A DNA stretch of 8,068 nucleotides. It comes from Opitutia bacterium (GTDB taxonomy: Bacteria; Verrucomicrobiota; Verrucomicrobiia; Opitutales; Seribacteraceae). The notes under the pieces were generated by a model. That model ran no database searches. It worked only from the letters and a program-made list of their open reading frames with translations, and was not told the origin of the DNA. The stretch lies in NCBI GenBank assembly GCA_002692605.1, contig NZLE01000026.1, positions 17,743 through 25,810 on the forward strand, written 5' to 3'. Numbering within the stretch: the first letter of the stretch is position 1; each line of letters opens with the position of its first letter. Position numbers and translations under genes: made by a program. Of the stretch, positions 1 through 5,982 are shown one piece after another.

Positions 1-281
1 AGCGAATGAAACCAGACTCCCTTGCGACCGTCTCGATCCCGTACGTAAGTCCTGAGGTTCACTTCCCAAAAATCATTCCACGGTATCCATGAGAACGGTT
101 GAATCCGAAGATTGGTTAACTTGAAACCGACTACGCTTGCCCAAGCCTCCCCCTCAAACAAATCGATCTCCAAATCATCCGGAAGAGTCGCCTGAAGCGA
201 ATCCCTAGGCACCGGCCAATGCAAAAGAACGAGGTCCTCCCACCTTTGAGTCATAAAGCGTCTGAGCCAGCCAACCCGCAT
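1..281 (-). CDS. DUF2071 / YqjF-like protein, N-terminal part (cut by window start)
   Basis: The first 93 codons of a minus-strand gene that continues beyond base 1. The translation begins MRVGWLRRFMTQRW and carries the signature of the DUF2071 (COG3361, YqjF) family: a Q-x-W-x-D-L-x-x-x-HWPV block at residues 12-24, then a hydrophobic segment with P34-D35 and a G-x-A-W-x-S-V-V-G-F stretch at 44-53, and an N-L-R-T-Y-V strand at 75-80 running into G-V-W-F near the cut. The family has no settled biochemical role; it folds as a soluble beta-rich protein. The ATG at 279-281 is supported by a GGAG at 289-292, seven bases upstream, and by the family's usual start just before the HWPV block. It lies 12 bases after the stop of the SRPBCC gene, so the two are almost certainly one transcript. 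The family call is confident; function is unknown. Confidence 0.85.
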   Translation of the reverse strand, partial: MRVGWLRRFMTQRWEDLVLLHWPVPRDSLQATLPDDLEIDLFEGEAWASVVGFKLTNLRIQPFSWIPWNDFWEVNLRTYVRDRDGRKGVWFHS

Positions 282-293
282 CACCTGACTCCG

Positions 294-752
294 CTACCGG
301 CTTGCCGGAAACAGTTCCTCTAGTTTTTCCCGCCTGTAATCGAAAATTCTCATGAGAGTACGCCTGACAAAAACAAAATGAGCTATTTGGCCAAGAGGTC
401 CAAAGGGCATTTGGTAGCGAATCTCATCGATCATCCTGGTCCCTCCTTCAACCTCCTCCAATCGATGAGTGTGCAACCATAGTTTGTATGGACCCACCCT
501 TTGTTCATCAACGAAGGAATGGCCCTCTTCCACATACTTGATTTCGGTTAACCATGGGGTCCATCCCAATACCGGAATCCTTACGCGGTACTCTAAAAAC
601 AAACCCGAATAAGCCCGTTCGGGATGATCACCCACGATTTCAAAAGCCAGATCGGGGGGAGTGATCCGGTTGAGGTTTTGGGGAACGGAAACGAATTTCC
701 AAAGTTCCATCCGTGAAACCGGCAAGATTTGACTTTGAGTGTAATTATGCAC
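294..752 (-). CDS. SRPBCC-family protein (COG4276-like ligand-binding fold)
   Basis: A 152-residue soluble protein of the START/SRPBCC superfamily, closest in pattern to COG4276. Visible signatures: an N-terminal L-W-x-F helix at residues 17-20, an N-L-x-x-I-T-P-P stretch at 27-33, the core F-V-D-E-Q-x-x-G-P-Y-x-x-W-x-H at 80-94, a T-R-M-x-D-E-I-x-Y strand at 105-113 followed by P-F-G-P-L-G at 116-121, and a final helix R-I-F-D-Y-R-x-x-K-L at 135-144. The length is typical for the family. These proteins bind hydrophobic ligands in a cavity; the ligand here is unknown. The start is GTG at 750-752, with only a weak G-rich stretch upstream; the next in-frame Met (residue 15) would cut into the first strand. 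It is the first gene of a minus-strand pair with the DUF2071 gene, and divergent from the DUF6268-like gene with 78 bases between the starts. Confidence 0.85.
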   Translation of the reverse strand: MHNYTQSQILPVSRMELWKFVSVPQNLNRITPPDLAFEIVGDHPERAYSGLFLEYRVRIPVLGWTPWLTEIKYVEEGHSFVDEQRVGPYKLWLHTHRLEEVEGGTRMIDEIRYQMPFGPLGQIAHFVFVRRTLMRIFDYRREKLEELFPASR

Positions 753-820
753 GACCCCGGCTTATCGGCAGACTCATTCCTTTGCAACCTCCCCTTGACC
801 ATTGAAGAATTCGAAACTAT

Positions 821-825
821 GGAAG
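821..825 (+). promoter_or_regulatory. Ribosome binding site for the DUF6268-like gene
   Basis: GGAAG (within GGAAGAGG) lies five bases before the ATG at 831. It decides the start in favour of 831 rather than upstream in-frame codons, and it lets the protein begin with a signal peptide. An alternative ATG at 819 would add only four residues and has no comparable site in front of it. Confidence 0.6.
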
Positions 826-830
826 AGGAA

Positions 831-1694
831 ATGAAGTTTCATCCGATCATTTCAATTCTAGTGCCCTTTTTTTGCAATCTTGCCTTTGGGCAAGAAGGTC
901 TGTCCGAACTCGCATCCGTTCGCCTCAGCTATGAAAACCTCTCCGAACGCGCCATCGATGGAGCGAACGCAGAAATCGGATCAGACCAATGGGAAATAAG
1001 GGCTCCTTTCTTCTACAAGGAGTCCGGGGATTGGAAAATTGCGGCTGGAGTTCGCTACCAGTCCACACGTCTCGAAGTATCGGATGCCAATCTTATCGAC
1101 GAAGATCGCCTGCATTCTCTCGATTTGGCGATTTTCCTAAGCAAAAGTCAATCGGACAGTTTGGATTGGTTGTTTCTCTTCAACCCAAACCTGGCGGGTG
1201 ATTTCGAAAACCTCGGAGGAGAGGCAATGAACTATCTGACTTTGGCGGGAGCCAAATGGAAAACAAGCGATCGCTTCCAATGGATCTTCGGAGCCGTCTA
1301 CACCACCGGCATCGGAGACGATCTTTTCGTCCCCGCGATTGGTTTCATATGGGAACCCTCCGAAGTTTCCACTTTTGTCTTTGCCGGACCGATTTTACGA
1401 TACTCATACGCATTCTCAGACACGATCACCCTGAATCTGGGAGGACAATTCACAGGGAACCGATGGAACACAGAAGCCATTTACGGGGGCAACTTGGAGG
1501 AAAGGAATTTTCGATTTCGATCCTATCGGCTTTCCGCCAATCTGGAATGGAGTCTGGATGAGCATCATTCGGTTTTCGCAGGCTTCGGATATGAGATTTC
1601 CGGAGAATTGGAAATCGAATCAACTACCTTGACCAGCGATCGAGAGGTTGAGGACGGAGGCATTTTCGAACTTGGATACCGCTACGGATTCTAA
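831..1694 (+). CDS. Exported outer-membrane-barrel-like protein, DUF6268 type
   Basis: A 287-residue protein with an N-terminal signal peptide (M-K-F-H, then a hydrophobic run P-I-I-S-I-L-V-P-F-F, with probable cleavage after A-F-G near residue 20, before Q-E-G). The rest alternates short amphipathic strands with polar turns and ends in Y-R-Y-G-F; a C-terminal aromatic residue of this kind is the usual outer-membrane barrel assembly signal. The middle and C-terminal parts (a P-A-I-G-F-x-W-x-P-S segment, an L-R-Y-S-Y strand, an F-R-x-Y-R-L-S-A-N-L-E-W strand and an A-G-F-G-Y-E strand) resemble DUF6268, a family of predicted barrels with no assigned function. In-frame start codons exist as far upstream as 729, but they lack the signal peptide at the N-terminus. 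It is convergent with the FAD oxidoreductase gene and the two overlap by four bases. The barrel is an inference from strand pattern; the DUF6268 assignment is from recall. Confidence 0.72.
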   Translation: MKFHPIISILVPFFCNLAFGQEGLSELASVRLSYENLSERAIDGANAEIGSDQWEIRAPFFYKESGDWKIAAGVRYQSTRLEVSDANLIDEDRLHSLDLAIFLSKSQSDSLDWLFLFNPNLAGDFENLGGEAMNYLTLAGAKWKTSDRFQWIFGAVYTTGIGDDLFVPAIGFIWEPSEVSTFVFAGPILRYSYAFSDTITLNLGGQFTGNRWNTEAIYGGNLEERNFRFRSYRLSANLEWSLDEHHSVFAGFGYEISGELEIESTTLTSDREVEDGGIFELGYRYGF

Positions 1695-2662
1695 GTAGAT
1701 TTCCTTTCCAAAACCGCATCCGCCGCGTCCCATCCGGAAAGGGCTGCGTTTTCAATTCGCTCCCCGCCGAATCCGTCTCCAGCCATAGTCAGGGACATTT
1801 CCATGGAGTGCCAATGCGTTTCTCCGAAAGTGACCACCGGCTTGGCAAAACCCCAACGGTGCGTTGACCATTGGGTAATCCGGGTTCCAAGCTTTTCCTC
1901 CGCCACTTCAAGCAGAAAGGGAGCTCGTTCCTCGTCCGGAGCTTCCCAAAATTCACGCGAATAAGCGTCGCTGGCATGCAAGGTGAAAGCCGGTTGCTCG
2001 GAAATGCCCTTGGATTGGTTGTCGGAAAGCCAATCCACCTGATCAACCGGATGAGTCGTCGCGCCCGGATGGCTCAAAGAGGATTTGTCTTCCATCAAAC
2101 CGAGCAAGGCTAGGCAGCGAGTGTGACGGATGCTCCTCAACCGTTCCATGGTCTCGTGATCGAGGGCAAGGGAACTACGGTCGAAAAGATCCAGCATTTG
2201 CACGGAGGGAAGAGTCAGCACCAAATGATCGGCCACGAGCCTTCGCTCCTCATTTCCGGCTTCGACAACCAACCAACCATCTTCCCTCCGAACGATACGG
2301 TCGACGAAAAAACCGAGTTCCGAGGAAAAGGATTGAGCCAACCGCTTGACGGGAGAAGTCATGCCTTCGGACCCACGATAACGTATTCGGGTCGGCAAGT
2401 CAGGACGGTTGGGAATCCGGTCATACCATGGCATGACGTCGCAATTGGTTTTCCACCCCTCGAGTAAAGCCAACATCCTCGTGGAGCGAGCCGTCAGGAA
2501 TTGGGCGCCATGGTCGATCCGGGCTCCGCCCACTCTCCTCGTAGCCATCCTTCCTCCAACTCCTCGGCCTTTTTCGATCACCACCACGTCATGCCCGGCT
2601 TTGGAAAGCTGGTAGGCGCATACGCAACCGGAAATTCCGGCACCCACAACGAGGATCTTCAT
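1691..2662 (-). CDS. Renalase-like NAD(P)/FAD-dependent oxidoreductase (COG3380)
   Basis: A 323-residue flavoprotein of the amine oxidase/renalase type. The N-terminus is a complete dinucleotide-binding fold: M-K-I-L-V-V-G-A-G-I-S-G with GxGxxG at residues 7-12, acidic E30 closing the second strand, then G-V-G-G-R-M-A-T-R-R at 34-43 and D-H-G-A-Q-F-L-T at 50-57, both typical of the FAD-dependent monoamine oxidase superfamily. The C-terminal FAD motif G-D-G-F-G-G-x-R-I-E-N-A at 296-307 and a following S-G-W helix close the domain. The length matches COG3380 proteins (about 310-340). No signal peptide is present, so it acts in the cytoplasm. The substrate is unknown; in animals renalase oxidises aberrant dihydro-NAD(P) isomers, but that cannot be carried over from sequence alone. 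No strong Shine-Dalgarno precedes the ATG at 2660-2662. It is divergent from the first HDOD gene and convergent with the DUF6268-like gene. Confidence 0.9.
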   Translation of the reverse strand: MKILVVGAGISGCVCAYQLSKAGHDVVVIEKGRGVGGRMATRRVGGARIDHGAQFLTARSTRMLALLEGWKTNCDVMPWYDRIPNRPDLPTRIRYRGSEGMTSPVKRLAQSFSSELGFFVDRIVRREDGWLVVEAGNEERRLVADHLVLTLPSVQMLDLFDRSSLALDHETMERLRSIRHTRCLALLGLMEDKSSLSHPGATTHPVDQVDWLSDNQSKGISEQPAFTLHASDAYSREFWEAPDEERAPFLLEVAEEKLGTRITQWSTHRWGFAKPVVTFGETHWHSMEMSLTMAGDGFGGERIENAALSGWDAADAVLERKST

Positions 2663-2697
2663 CGAGTAACGTTCATCGGATTCAAAAAATAATTCTA

Positions 2698-2727
2698 TTG
2701 ATTGATTGGATCAAAAACAATTATGAC
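2698..2727 (+). promoter_or_regulatory. Possible sigma-70-type promoter for the first HDOD gene
   Basis: TTGATT at 2698-2703 and TATGAC at 2722-2727, each matching four of six consensus bases, with an 18-base spacer, in the short divergent gap between the FAD oxidoreductase and the HDOD gene. Transcription would begin near 2734, giving a leader of about 25 bases that contains the ribosome binding site used by the ATG at 2759. This is a pattern match only. Confidence 0.3.
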
Positions 2728-2746
2728 TCTCAGTAAGTCCCACATT

Positions 2747-2753
2747 AAAAGGA
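2747..2753 (+). promoter_or_regulatory. Ribosome binding site for the first HDOD gene
   Basis: AAAAGGA ends five bases before the ATG at 2759. It supports that start over in-frame codons from 2702 on, and agrees with the alignment to the second HDOD protein, whose start falls at the equivalent residue. Confidence 0.65.
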
Positions 2754-2758
2754 TTCCA

Positions 2759-3655
2759 ATGACCTACTCCAACCAAGATTATGCCGTGGTGGTAAACTCA
2801 CTTAAAGGCAAGCTTCCGAGTTTGCCGGTAATCCTGAACGAGCTCATGACCATCGTCTCGGACCACGATGCCACGCTCCATGCGATCCGAGATCTTTTGC
2901 GCCTCGACCCGGCCATTTCGACTTTGCTGCTCAAGGTTGCCAACACCACGGAGTTCAGGCAGGGAAGCGCGGAAAGAATTTCAAGCATCGAAGACGCTCT
3001 GACTCGATTGGGTTTGGATGAAGTCAAGAAACTCGCGCTAAACGTCTCGATCCTCGAATTGTACGGATCGATCAGCGTACCCGAAGGCTTCAGCCTGAAA
3101 GCCCTGTGGAAGCACAGTGTGGGAGTCGCTGTAGCGAGCTCAAGTTTGGCCGAAAAACTCACTTTCACGCTGCAGGATTTGGCGTATACCTGCGGATTGA
3201 TCCATGACATCGGCAAAGTCGCAAAATTTAATTTCGATCAAACTTTATTTTGCAATGAACTGCAGTCCGCTCATGACAACGCAATCAGTTCCTGCGCCGT
3301 AGAGGTCGAGGGTCAGGCCATAAGGCACGATCTTCTCGGTGGCATGGTTGCGCAATCTTGGGGCATCTCCAAGTTCGTTTCCCAGGTGGCTTCGTGGCAC
3401 CACCAAGCCGATCTCTCCAAACGAGAAGGAGTCGATGATTCGGATGCTCACAAACTGATCGACGTGGTCATGCTCGCCAATCTAGTGGTGCCGCGTTTCA
3501 AATTTGGAAATAGCGGACACAACCAAGTGGAGGATCCACCCAGCAACCTGCTACGCAGGCTCGGAATGAGTGAGGATGACTTGCTCGATTTTGAAGCGGA
3601 ACTCGAACAGGAACTCTTGAGGGAAAGCGAAAAACTAAGCCTGTTGGAGGAATAA
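2759..3655 (+). CDS. HDOD domain regulator, first of a tandem pair
   Basis: A 298-residue cytoplasmic protein made almost entirely of one HDOD (HD-related output) domain. The N-terminal part has the usual L-P-S-L-P motif at 19-23 and the D-P-A-I-S-T-L-L-L-K-V-A-N helix at 50-62. The HD core follows: L-W-K-H-S (H119), G-L-I-H-D-I-G-K (H149, D150), R-H-D-L-L-G-G (H190), W-H-H (H214/H215) and H-K-L-I-D-V-V (D235). These match the H...HD...H...H...D ligand pattern of active HD phosphohydrolases, which many HDOD proteins lose. HDOD proteins usually act in signalling (second messengers, motility, stress); there is no receiver, GGDEF or EAL domain attached here. The ATG at 2759 is chosen because of its Shine-Dalgarno and because residues 1-23 then align with the N-terminus of the neighbouring paralogue. 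By hand count about 42% of residues are identical to that paralogue with no gap. A 125-base gap separates the two genes. Confidence 0.9.
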   Translation: MTYSNQDYAVVVNSLKGKLPSLPVILNELMTIVSDHDATLHAIRDLLRLDPAISTLLLKVANTTEFRQGSAERISSIEDALTRLGLDEVKKLALNVSILELYGSISVPEGFSLKALWKHSVGVAVASSSLAEKLTFTLQDLAYTCGLIHDIGKVAKFNFDQTLFCNELQSAHDNAISSCAVEVEGQAIRHDLLGGMVAQSWGISKFVSQVASWHHQADLSKREGVDDSDAHKLIDVVMLANLVVPRFKFGNSGHNQVEDPPSNLLRRLGMSEDDLLDFEAELEQELLRESEKLSLLEE

Positions 3656-3732
3656 AGGATTTCAGAATCCATTCGGCCCAACCCCTGTCTCTTGCGAAAA
3701 ATGATCTTTGGGTTGCCCGGAAATCTTTGCTT

Positions 3733-3762
3733 TTGACATGGCTTTCCCTTCCTTCTTAGGTT
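3733..3762 (+). promoter_or_regulatory. Possible promoter for the second HDOD gene
   Basis: A perfect TTGACA at 3733-3738 lies 18 bases before TAGGTT at 3757-3762, a weak -10 (three of six). Transcription would begin about 12 bases before the ATG at 3781. The exact -35 box and its position in the gap between the paralogues are suggestive; the -10 is not. If real, the second HDOD gene can be expressed separately from the first. Confidence 0.35.
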
Positions 3763-3780
3763 GTCCGAAATCCCAGAAGA

Positions 3781-4683
3781 ATGACTGAATCTCTTGAAGA
3801 ATATCATAAGGTCGTCGAAGAATTGGAGGACGACCTACCGAGCATTCCCCTCATCATGGATGAATTATTGAGGATCGTCGGTGATCAGGATGCCGCTTTG
3901 TTCGCAGTGCGCGACGTCCTGAAGCTCGACAAGTCGATTTATTCCAAAATTCTCCGCATCGCCAACAGCGTCGCTCATCGCGAAGGCATTGTCGAACGAA
4001 TCAGCGAACTCACCGAGGCAATGCAAAGGATTGGCTTGGAAAAAGTGAAACGCATCGCTCTTAAAACTTCCGTTTTCCAAGTTTTCCAAGAAGAGAAAAA
4101 CGGACTTTCATACAGTTTGGAAAGCCTCTGGAAGCACAGTGTGGGCGTAGCCATGGCCAGTCAGACTCTGGCCGACGCCTTGGAATCGCAACTGGGTGCG
4201 CATGCCTACGCTTGCGGCCTCTTGCATGACATCGGAAAGGTGGCAAAATTCAAGGTTTCCTCGAAATCCTTTTTCAAGGAGGCCCGACATTCACTGAAGA
4301 AGAAAATTTCATCCCATTCCACCGAAACAAAAAGAAACTTTTTGAAACATGATCTACTCGGAGCCCTTGTCATTCAAAAGTGGGGGCTTTCGGAAGTCGT
4401 GGAAAATACCACACGTTGGCATCATACCCCAAACCGGAACGATCGATCGAACATGGAAGATCCTCCGATGCACAAGCTCACGGACATCGTCATTTTGGCC
4501 AATCATTACATCCATCGACTGGAATTCGGAAATAGCGGGCATCAAACGCCCGATCGATTGCCTGCGGATTTGCTAAGACGACTGCGACTGTCTTCCGATC
4601 AGGCTGATGACTGTTTGGAAAAGGTAAGGATTGCCTTGAAGGAAGAGGACAATCATTTGGCGATCTTTTTGAAAATCGACTGA
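3781..4683 (+). CDS. HDOD domain regulator, second of a tandem pair
   Basis: A 300-residue paralogue of the preceding protein, with every landmark at the same residue number: L-P-S-I-P at 19-23, L-W-K-H-S (H119), G-L-L-H-D-I-G-K (H149, D150), K-H-D-L-L-G-A (H190), W-H-H (H214/H215), H-K-L-T-D-I-V (D235) and F-G-N-S-G-H at 249-254. The pair diverges most at 101-110, 161-189 and after 271; these are the surface loops and the C-terminal tail, where partner choice could differ. The metal-ligand pattern is intact. It is a single-domain soluble protein with no sensor or output domain attached. The ATG at 3781 follows AGAAG at 3775-3779, a close but acceptable ribosome binding site. The alkB-type gene starts 23 bases after its stop, so they may share a transcript. 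Signalling is a family-level expectation; the actual partner or messenger is not visible. Confidence 0.9.
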   Translation: MTESLEEYHKVVEELEDDLPSIPLIMDELLRIVGDQDAALFAVRDVLKLDKSIYSKILRIANSVAHREGIVERISELTEAMQRIGLEKVKRIALKTSVFQVFQEEKNGLSYSLESLWKHSVGVAMASQTLADALESQLGAHAYACGLLHDIGKVAKFKVSSKSFFKEARHSLKKKISSHSTETKRNFLKHDLLGALVIQKWGLSEVVENTTRWHHTPNRNDRSNMEDPPMHKLTDIVILANHYIHRLEFGNSGHQTPDRLPADLLRRLRLSSDQADDCLEKVRIALKEEDNHLAIFLKID

Positions 4684-4706
4684 ATTCCCTTACTCTATGA
4701 TCTCCA

Positions 4707-5297
4707 ATGAAGGTGGAATCACTCGACTTGCAGGACGCGGAGGTGTCTCACTACGGTGAGATTTTCAAAAAGGAGACTGCCGATCGACTCCTCGAGTCGC
4801 TGATCGGGCAAGTTCAATGGAAACAAAACACCATCCGCTTTTACGGCAAGGAAAGCCCTGTACCCAGGTTGGAAGCTTGGTACGGTGATGCCGGCAAGTC
4901 TTACGCTTATTCGGGGATTCGGATGGAACCCTTGCCTTGGATCGATGATTTGCTGGAAATCAAAAAAGTCATCGAACCCCTATCCATGACCACTTTCAAT
5001 TCGGTCTTGATCAATTTCTACCGGGACGGGAAGGACCGTGTGGCTTGGCACAGTGACGACGAGAAGGAATTGGGGGAAAAACCAGTCATTGGGTCGGTCA
5101 GTTTCGGAGCCGAAAGAAAATTCAAACTTCGTCATAGAAAATACCGCGAAAACGGCTTGAGGACTGAAATTATGCTCAAACATGGTAGTTTTCTTCTGAT
5201 GAGAGGTTCGACCCAACGGCACTGGATGCATGAGATTCCAAGAACTGCCAGAGCGATCGGGCCACGAGTGAACCTGACCTTCCGGAAAATCATATGA
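4707..5297 (+). CDS. AlkB-family 2-oxoglutarate/Fe(II) dioxygenase (ALKBH2/3-like)
   Basis: A 196-residue member of the AlkB-like dioxygenase superfamily, which removes alkyl groups from 1-methyladenine and 3-methylcytosine in DNA or RNA by oxidation, using Fe(II), O2 and 2-oxoglutarate. Sequence landmarks: the substrate-side P-R-L-E-A-W-Y-G-D at 53-61 and Y-A-Y-S-G at 66-70, the F-N-S-V-L-I-N-F-Y-R-D-G block at 97-108, the iron ligands H115 and D117 in W-H-S-D-D-E, the distal ligand H175 in W-M-H-E, and the 2-oxoglutarate-binding G-P-R-V-N-L-T-F-R at 185-193 (R187, N189, R193). All catalytic residues are present, and the length (about 200) fits the ALKBH2/3-like bacterial group rather than the longer E. 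coli AlkB. No Shine-Dalgarno stands before the ATG, and no ada gene is adjacent. The substrate (DNA, RNA or protein) cannot be fixed from sequence. Confidence 0.92.
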   Translation: MKVESLDLQDAEVSHYGEIFKKETADRLLESLIGQVQWKQNTIRFYGKESPVPRLEAWYGDAGKSYAYSGIRMEPLPWIDDLLEIKKVIEPLSMTTFNSVLINFYRDGKDRVAWHSDDEKELGEKPVIGSVSFGAERKFKLRHRKYRENGLRTEIMLKHGSFLLMRGSTQRHWMHEIPRTARAIGPRVNLTFRKII

Positions 5298-5406
5298 GAG
5301 GCCTCGCTTCCTTGAACCAGGCAAGTCTTGAAAAAAAACCTTGGAGTCGTACGATTCCTCTTCTAAACGATCCAAGTTTGCCTATTATTCGTTATCTGAA
5401 TATGCA

Positions 5407-5982
5407 ATGAAATCACTTTCAACAGGCTTACTAATCTTCTGCCTCTCCTTTTCTTCGGCAATTGCTTACGAATCCATGCACGAAAAGACTCCAGTGGGTG
5501 AAATCAAAGTCATCCGACTTCCCGAGAGGGTGGCTCTCGAAGCGAAAAGCGCAGATTCGTATTTCTCGGAAAACAATGGTTTGTTCAGAACTTTGTTCCG
5601 CTACATAAGTCAAAATGAGGTGGCTATGACCACTCCGGTCGAAGCCGATATCAACCCAGGCAAAATGCGTTTTTTCGTCGGACCCAAGGATCTTTCAAAA
5701 AAAGTGAAATCATCCGAAAAAGTCGAAGTTCGAACCCTCCCATCCATGCTGGTCGCAGCGGTTGGCATTCGCGGGGGTTACTCGGAAAAGCGCTTTCTCG
5801 ACAACAAGAGAAAACTTGACCAATGGCTTGCAAAGAACCCCGACTACGAAAAGACAGGCAAGGCCTATGGAGTCTATTGGCACGGCCCTTTCGTACCCGG
5901 ACCCTTCAAACGCTCCGAAGTGCATCTTCCCATTCGAAGGAAAAAATCCCCTTCATCCGAACAACCCAAGCAAAACCAATGA
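5407..5982 (+). CDS. Exported SOUL haem-binding family protein
   Basis: A 191-residue protein with a signal peptide (M-K-S-L-S-T, a hydrophobic run G-L-L-I-F-C-L-S-F, likely cleavage after A-I-A at residue 20) followed by a SOUL domain. The landmark is the L-F-R-Y-I-S-x-N-x-x-A-M-T-T-P-V motif at 63-78, with the M-R-F-F-V strand at 87-91, a V-A-A-V-G-I-R-G-G-Y strand at 116-125, and the C-terminal E-V-H-L-P-I at 171-176. SOUL/HBP proteins bind haem or related tetrapyrroles; an axial histidine is not conserved in all members, and none is obvious inside the core motif here. The tail after 177 is lysine- and serine-rich. In-frame codons exist from 5341, but the ATG at 5407 begins the signal peptide. 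No Shine-Dalgarno is seen; a TATTAT at 5383-5388 could be a -10 box, without a clear -35. The stop overlaps the next start. Confidence 0.88.
   Translation: MKSLSTGLLIFCLSFSSAIAYESMHEKTPVGEIKVIRLPERVALEAKSADSYFSENNGLFRTLFRYISQNEVAMTTPVEADINPGKMRFFVGPKDLSKKVKSSEKVEVRTLPSMLVAAVGIRGGYSEKRFLDNKRKLDQWLAKNPDYEKTGKAYGVYWHGPFVPGPFKRSEVHLPIRRKKSPSSEQPKQNQ

Noticed and set aside
795..823. TTGACC and TATGGA, 17 bases apart, as a promoter for the DUF6268-like gene
   Set aside because: Transcription would begin at about 830, leaving no leader for the clear ribosome binding site at 821-825. The two readings conflict, and the -10 match is only three of six.
729..830. N-terminal extension of the DUF6268-like gene
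   Set aside because: It would bury the signal peptide 34 residues inside the protein and overlap the start of the divergent SRPBCC gene; the ribosome binding site at 821-825 supports 831.
2702..2758. N-terminal extension of the first HDOD protein
   Set aside because: The extra 19 residues have no counterpart in the paralogue, and a good ribosome binding site stands before 2759.
2779..3216. 145-codon minus-strand open frame
   Set aside because: It is antisense to the well-supported first HDOD gene and shows no family features.
3658..3715. Hairpins GGATT/AATCC (3658-3670) and CAACCC/GGGTTG (3679-3715) as a terminator after the first HDOD gene
   Set aside because: The first has a five-pair stem and no T-run; the second has a 25-base loop and is followed by CCCGG rather than T residues.
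5298..5340. GAGGCCTC palindrome and A-run between the AlkB-type and SOUL genes as a terminator
   Set aside because: The palindrome has no loop and the run is of A, not T, on the coding strand.
5341..5406. N-terminal extension of the SOUL protein from a TTG
   Set aside because: It places 22 polar residues before an otherwise complete signal peptide.
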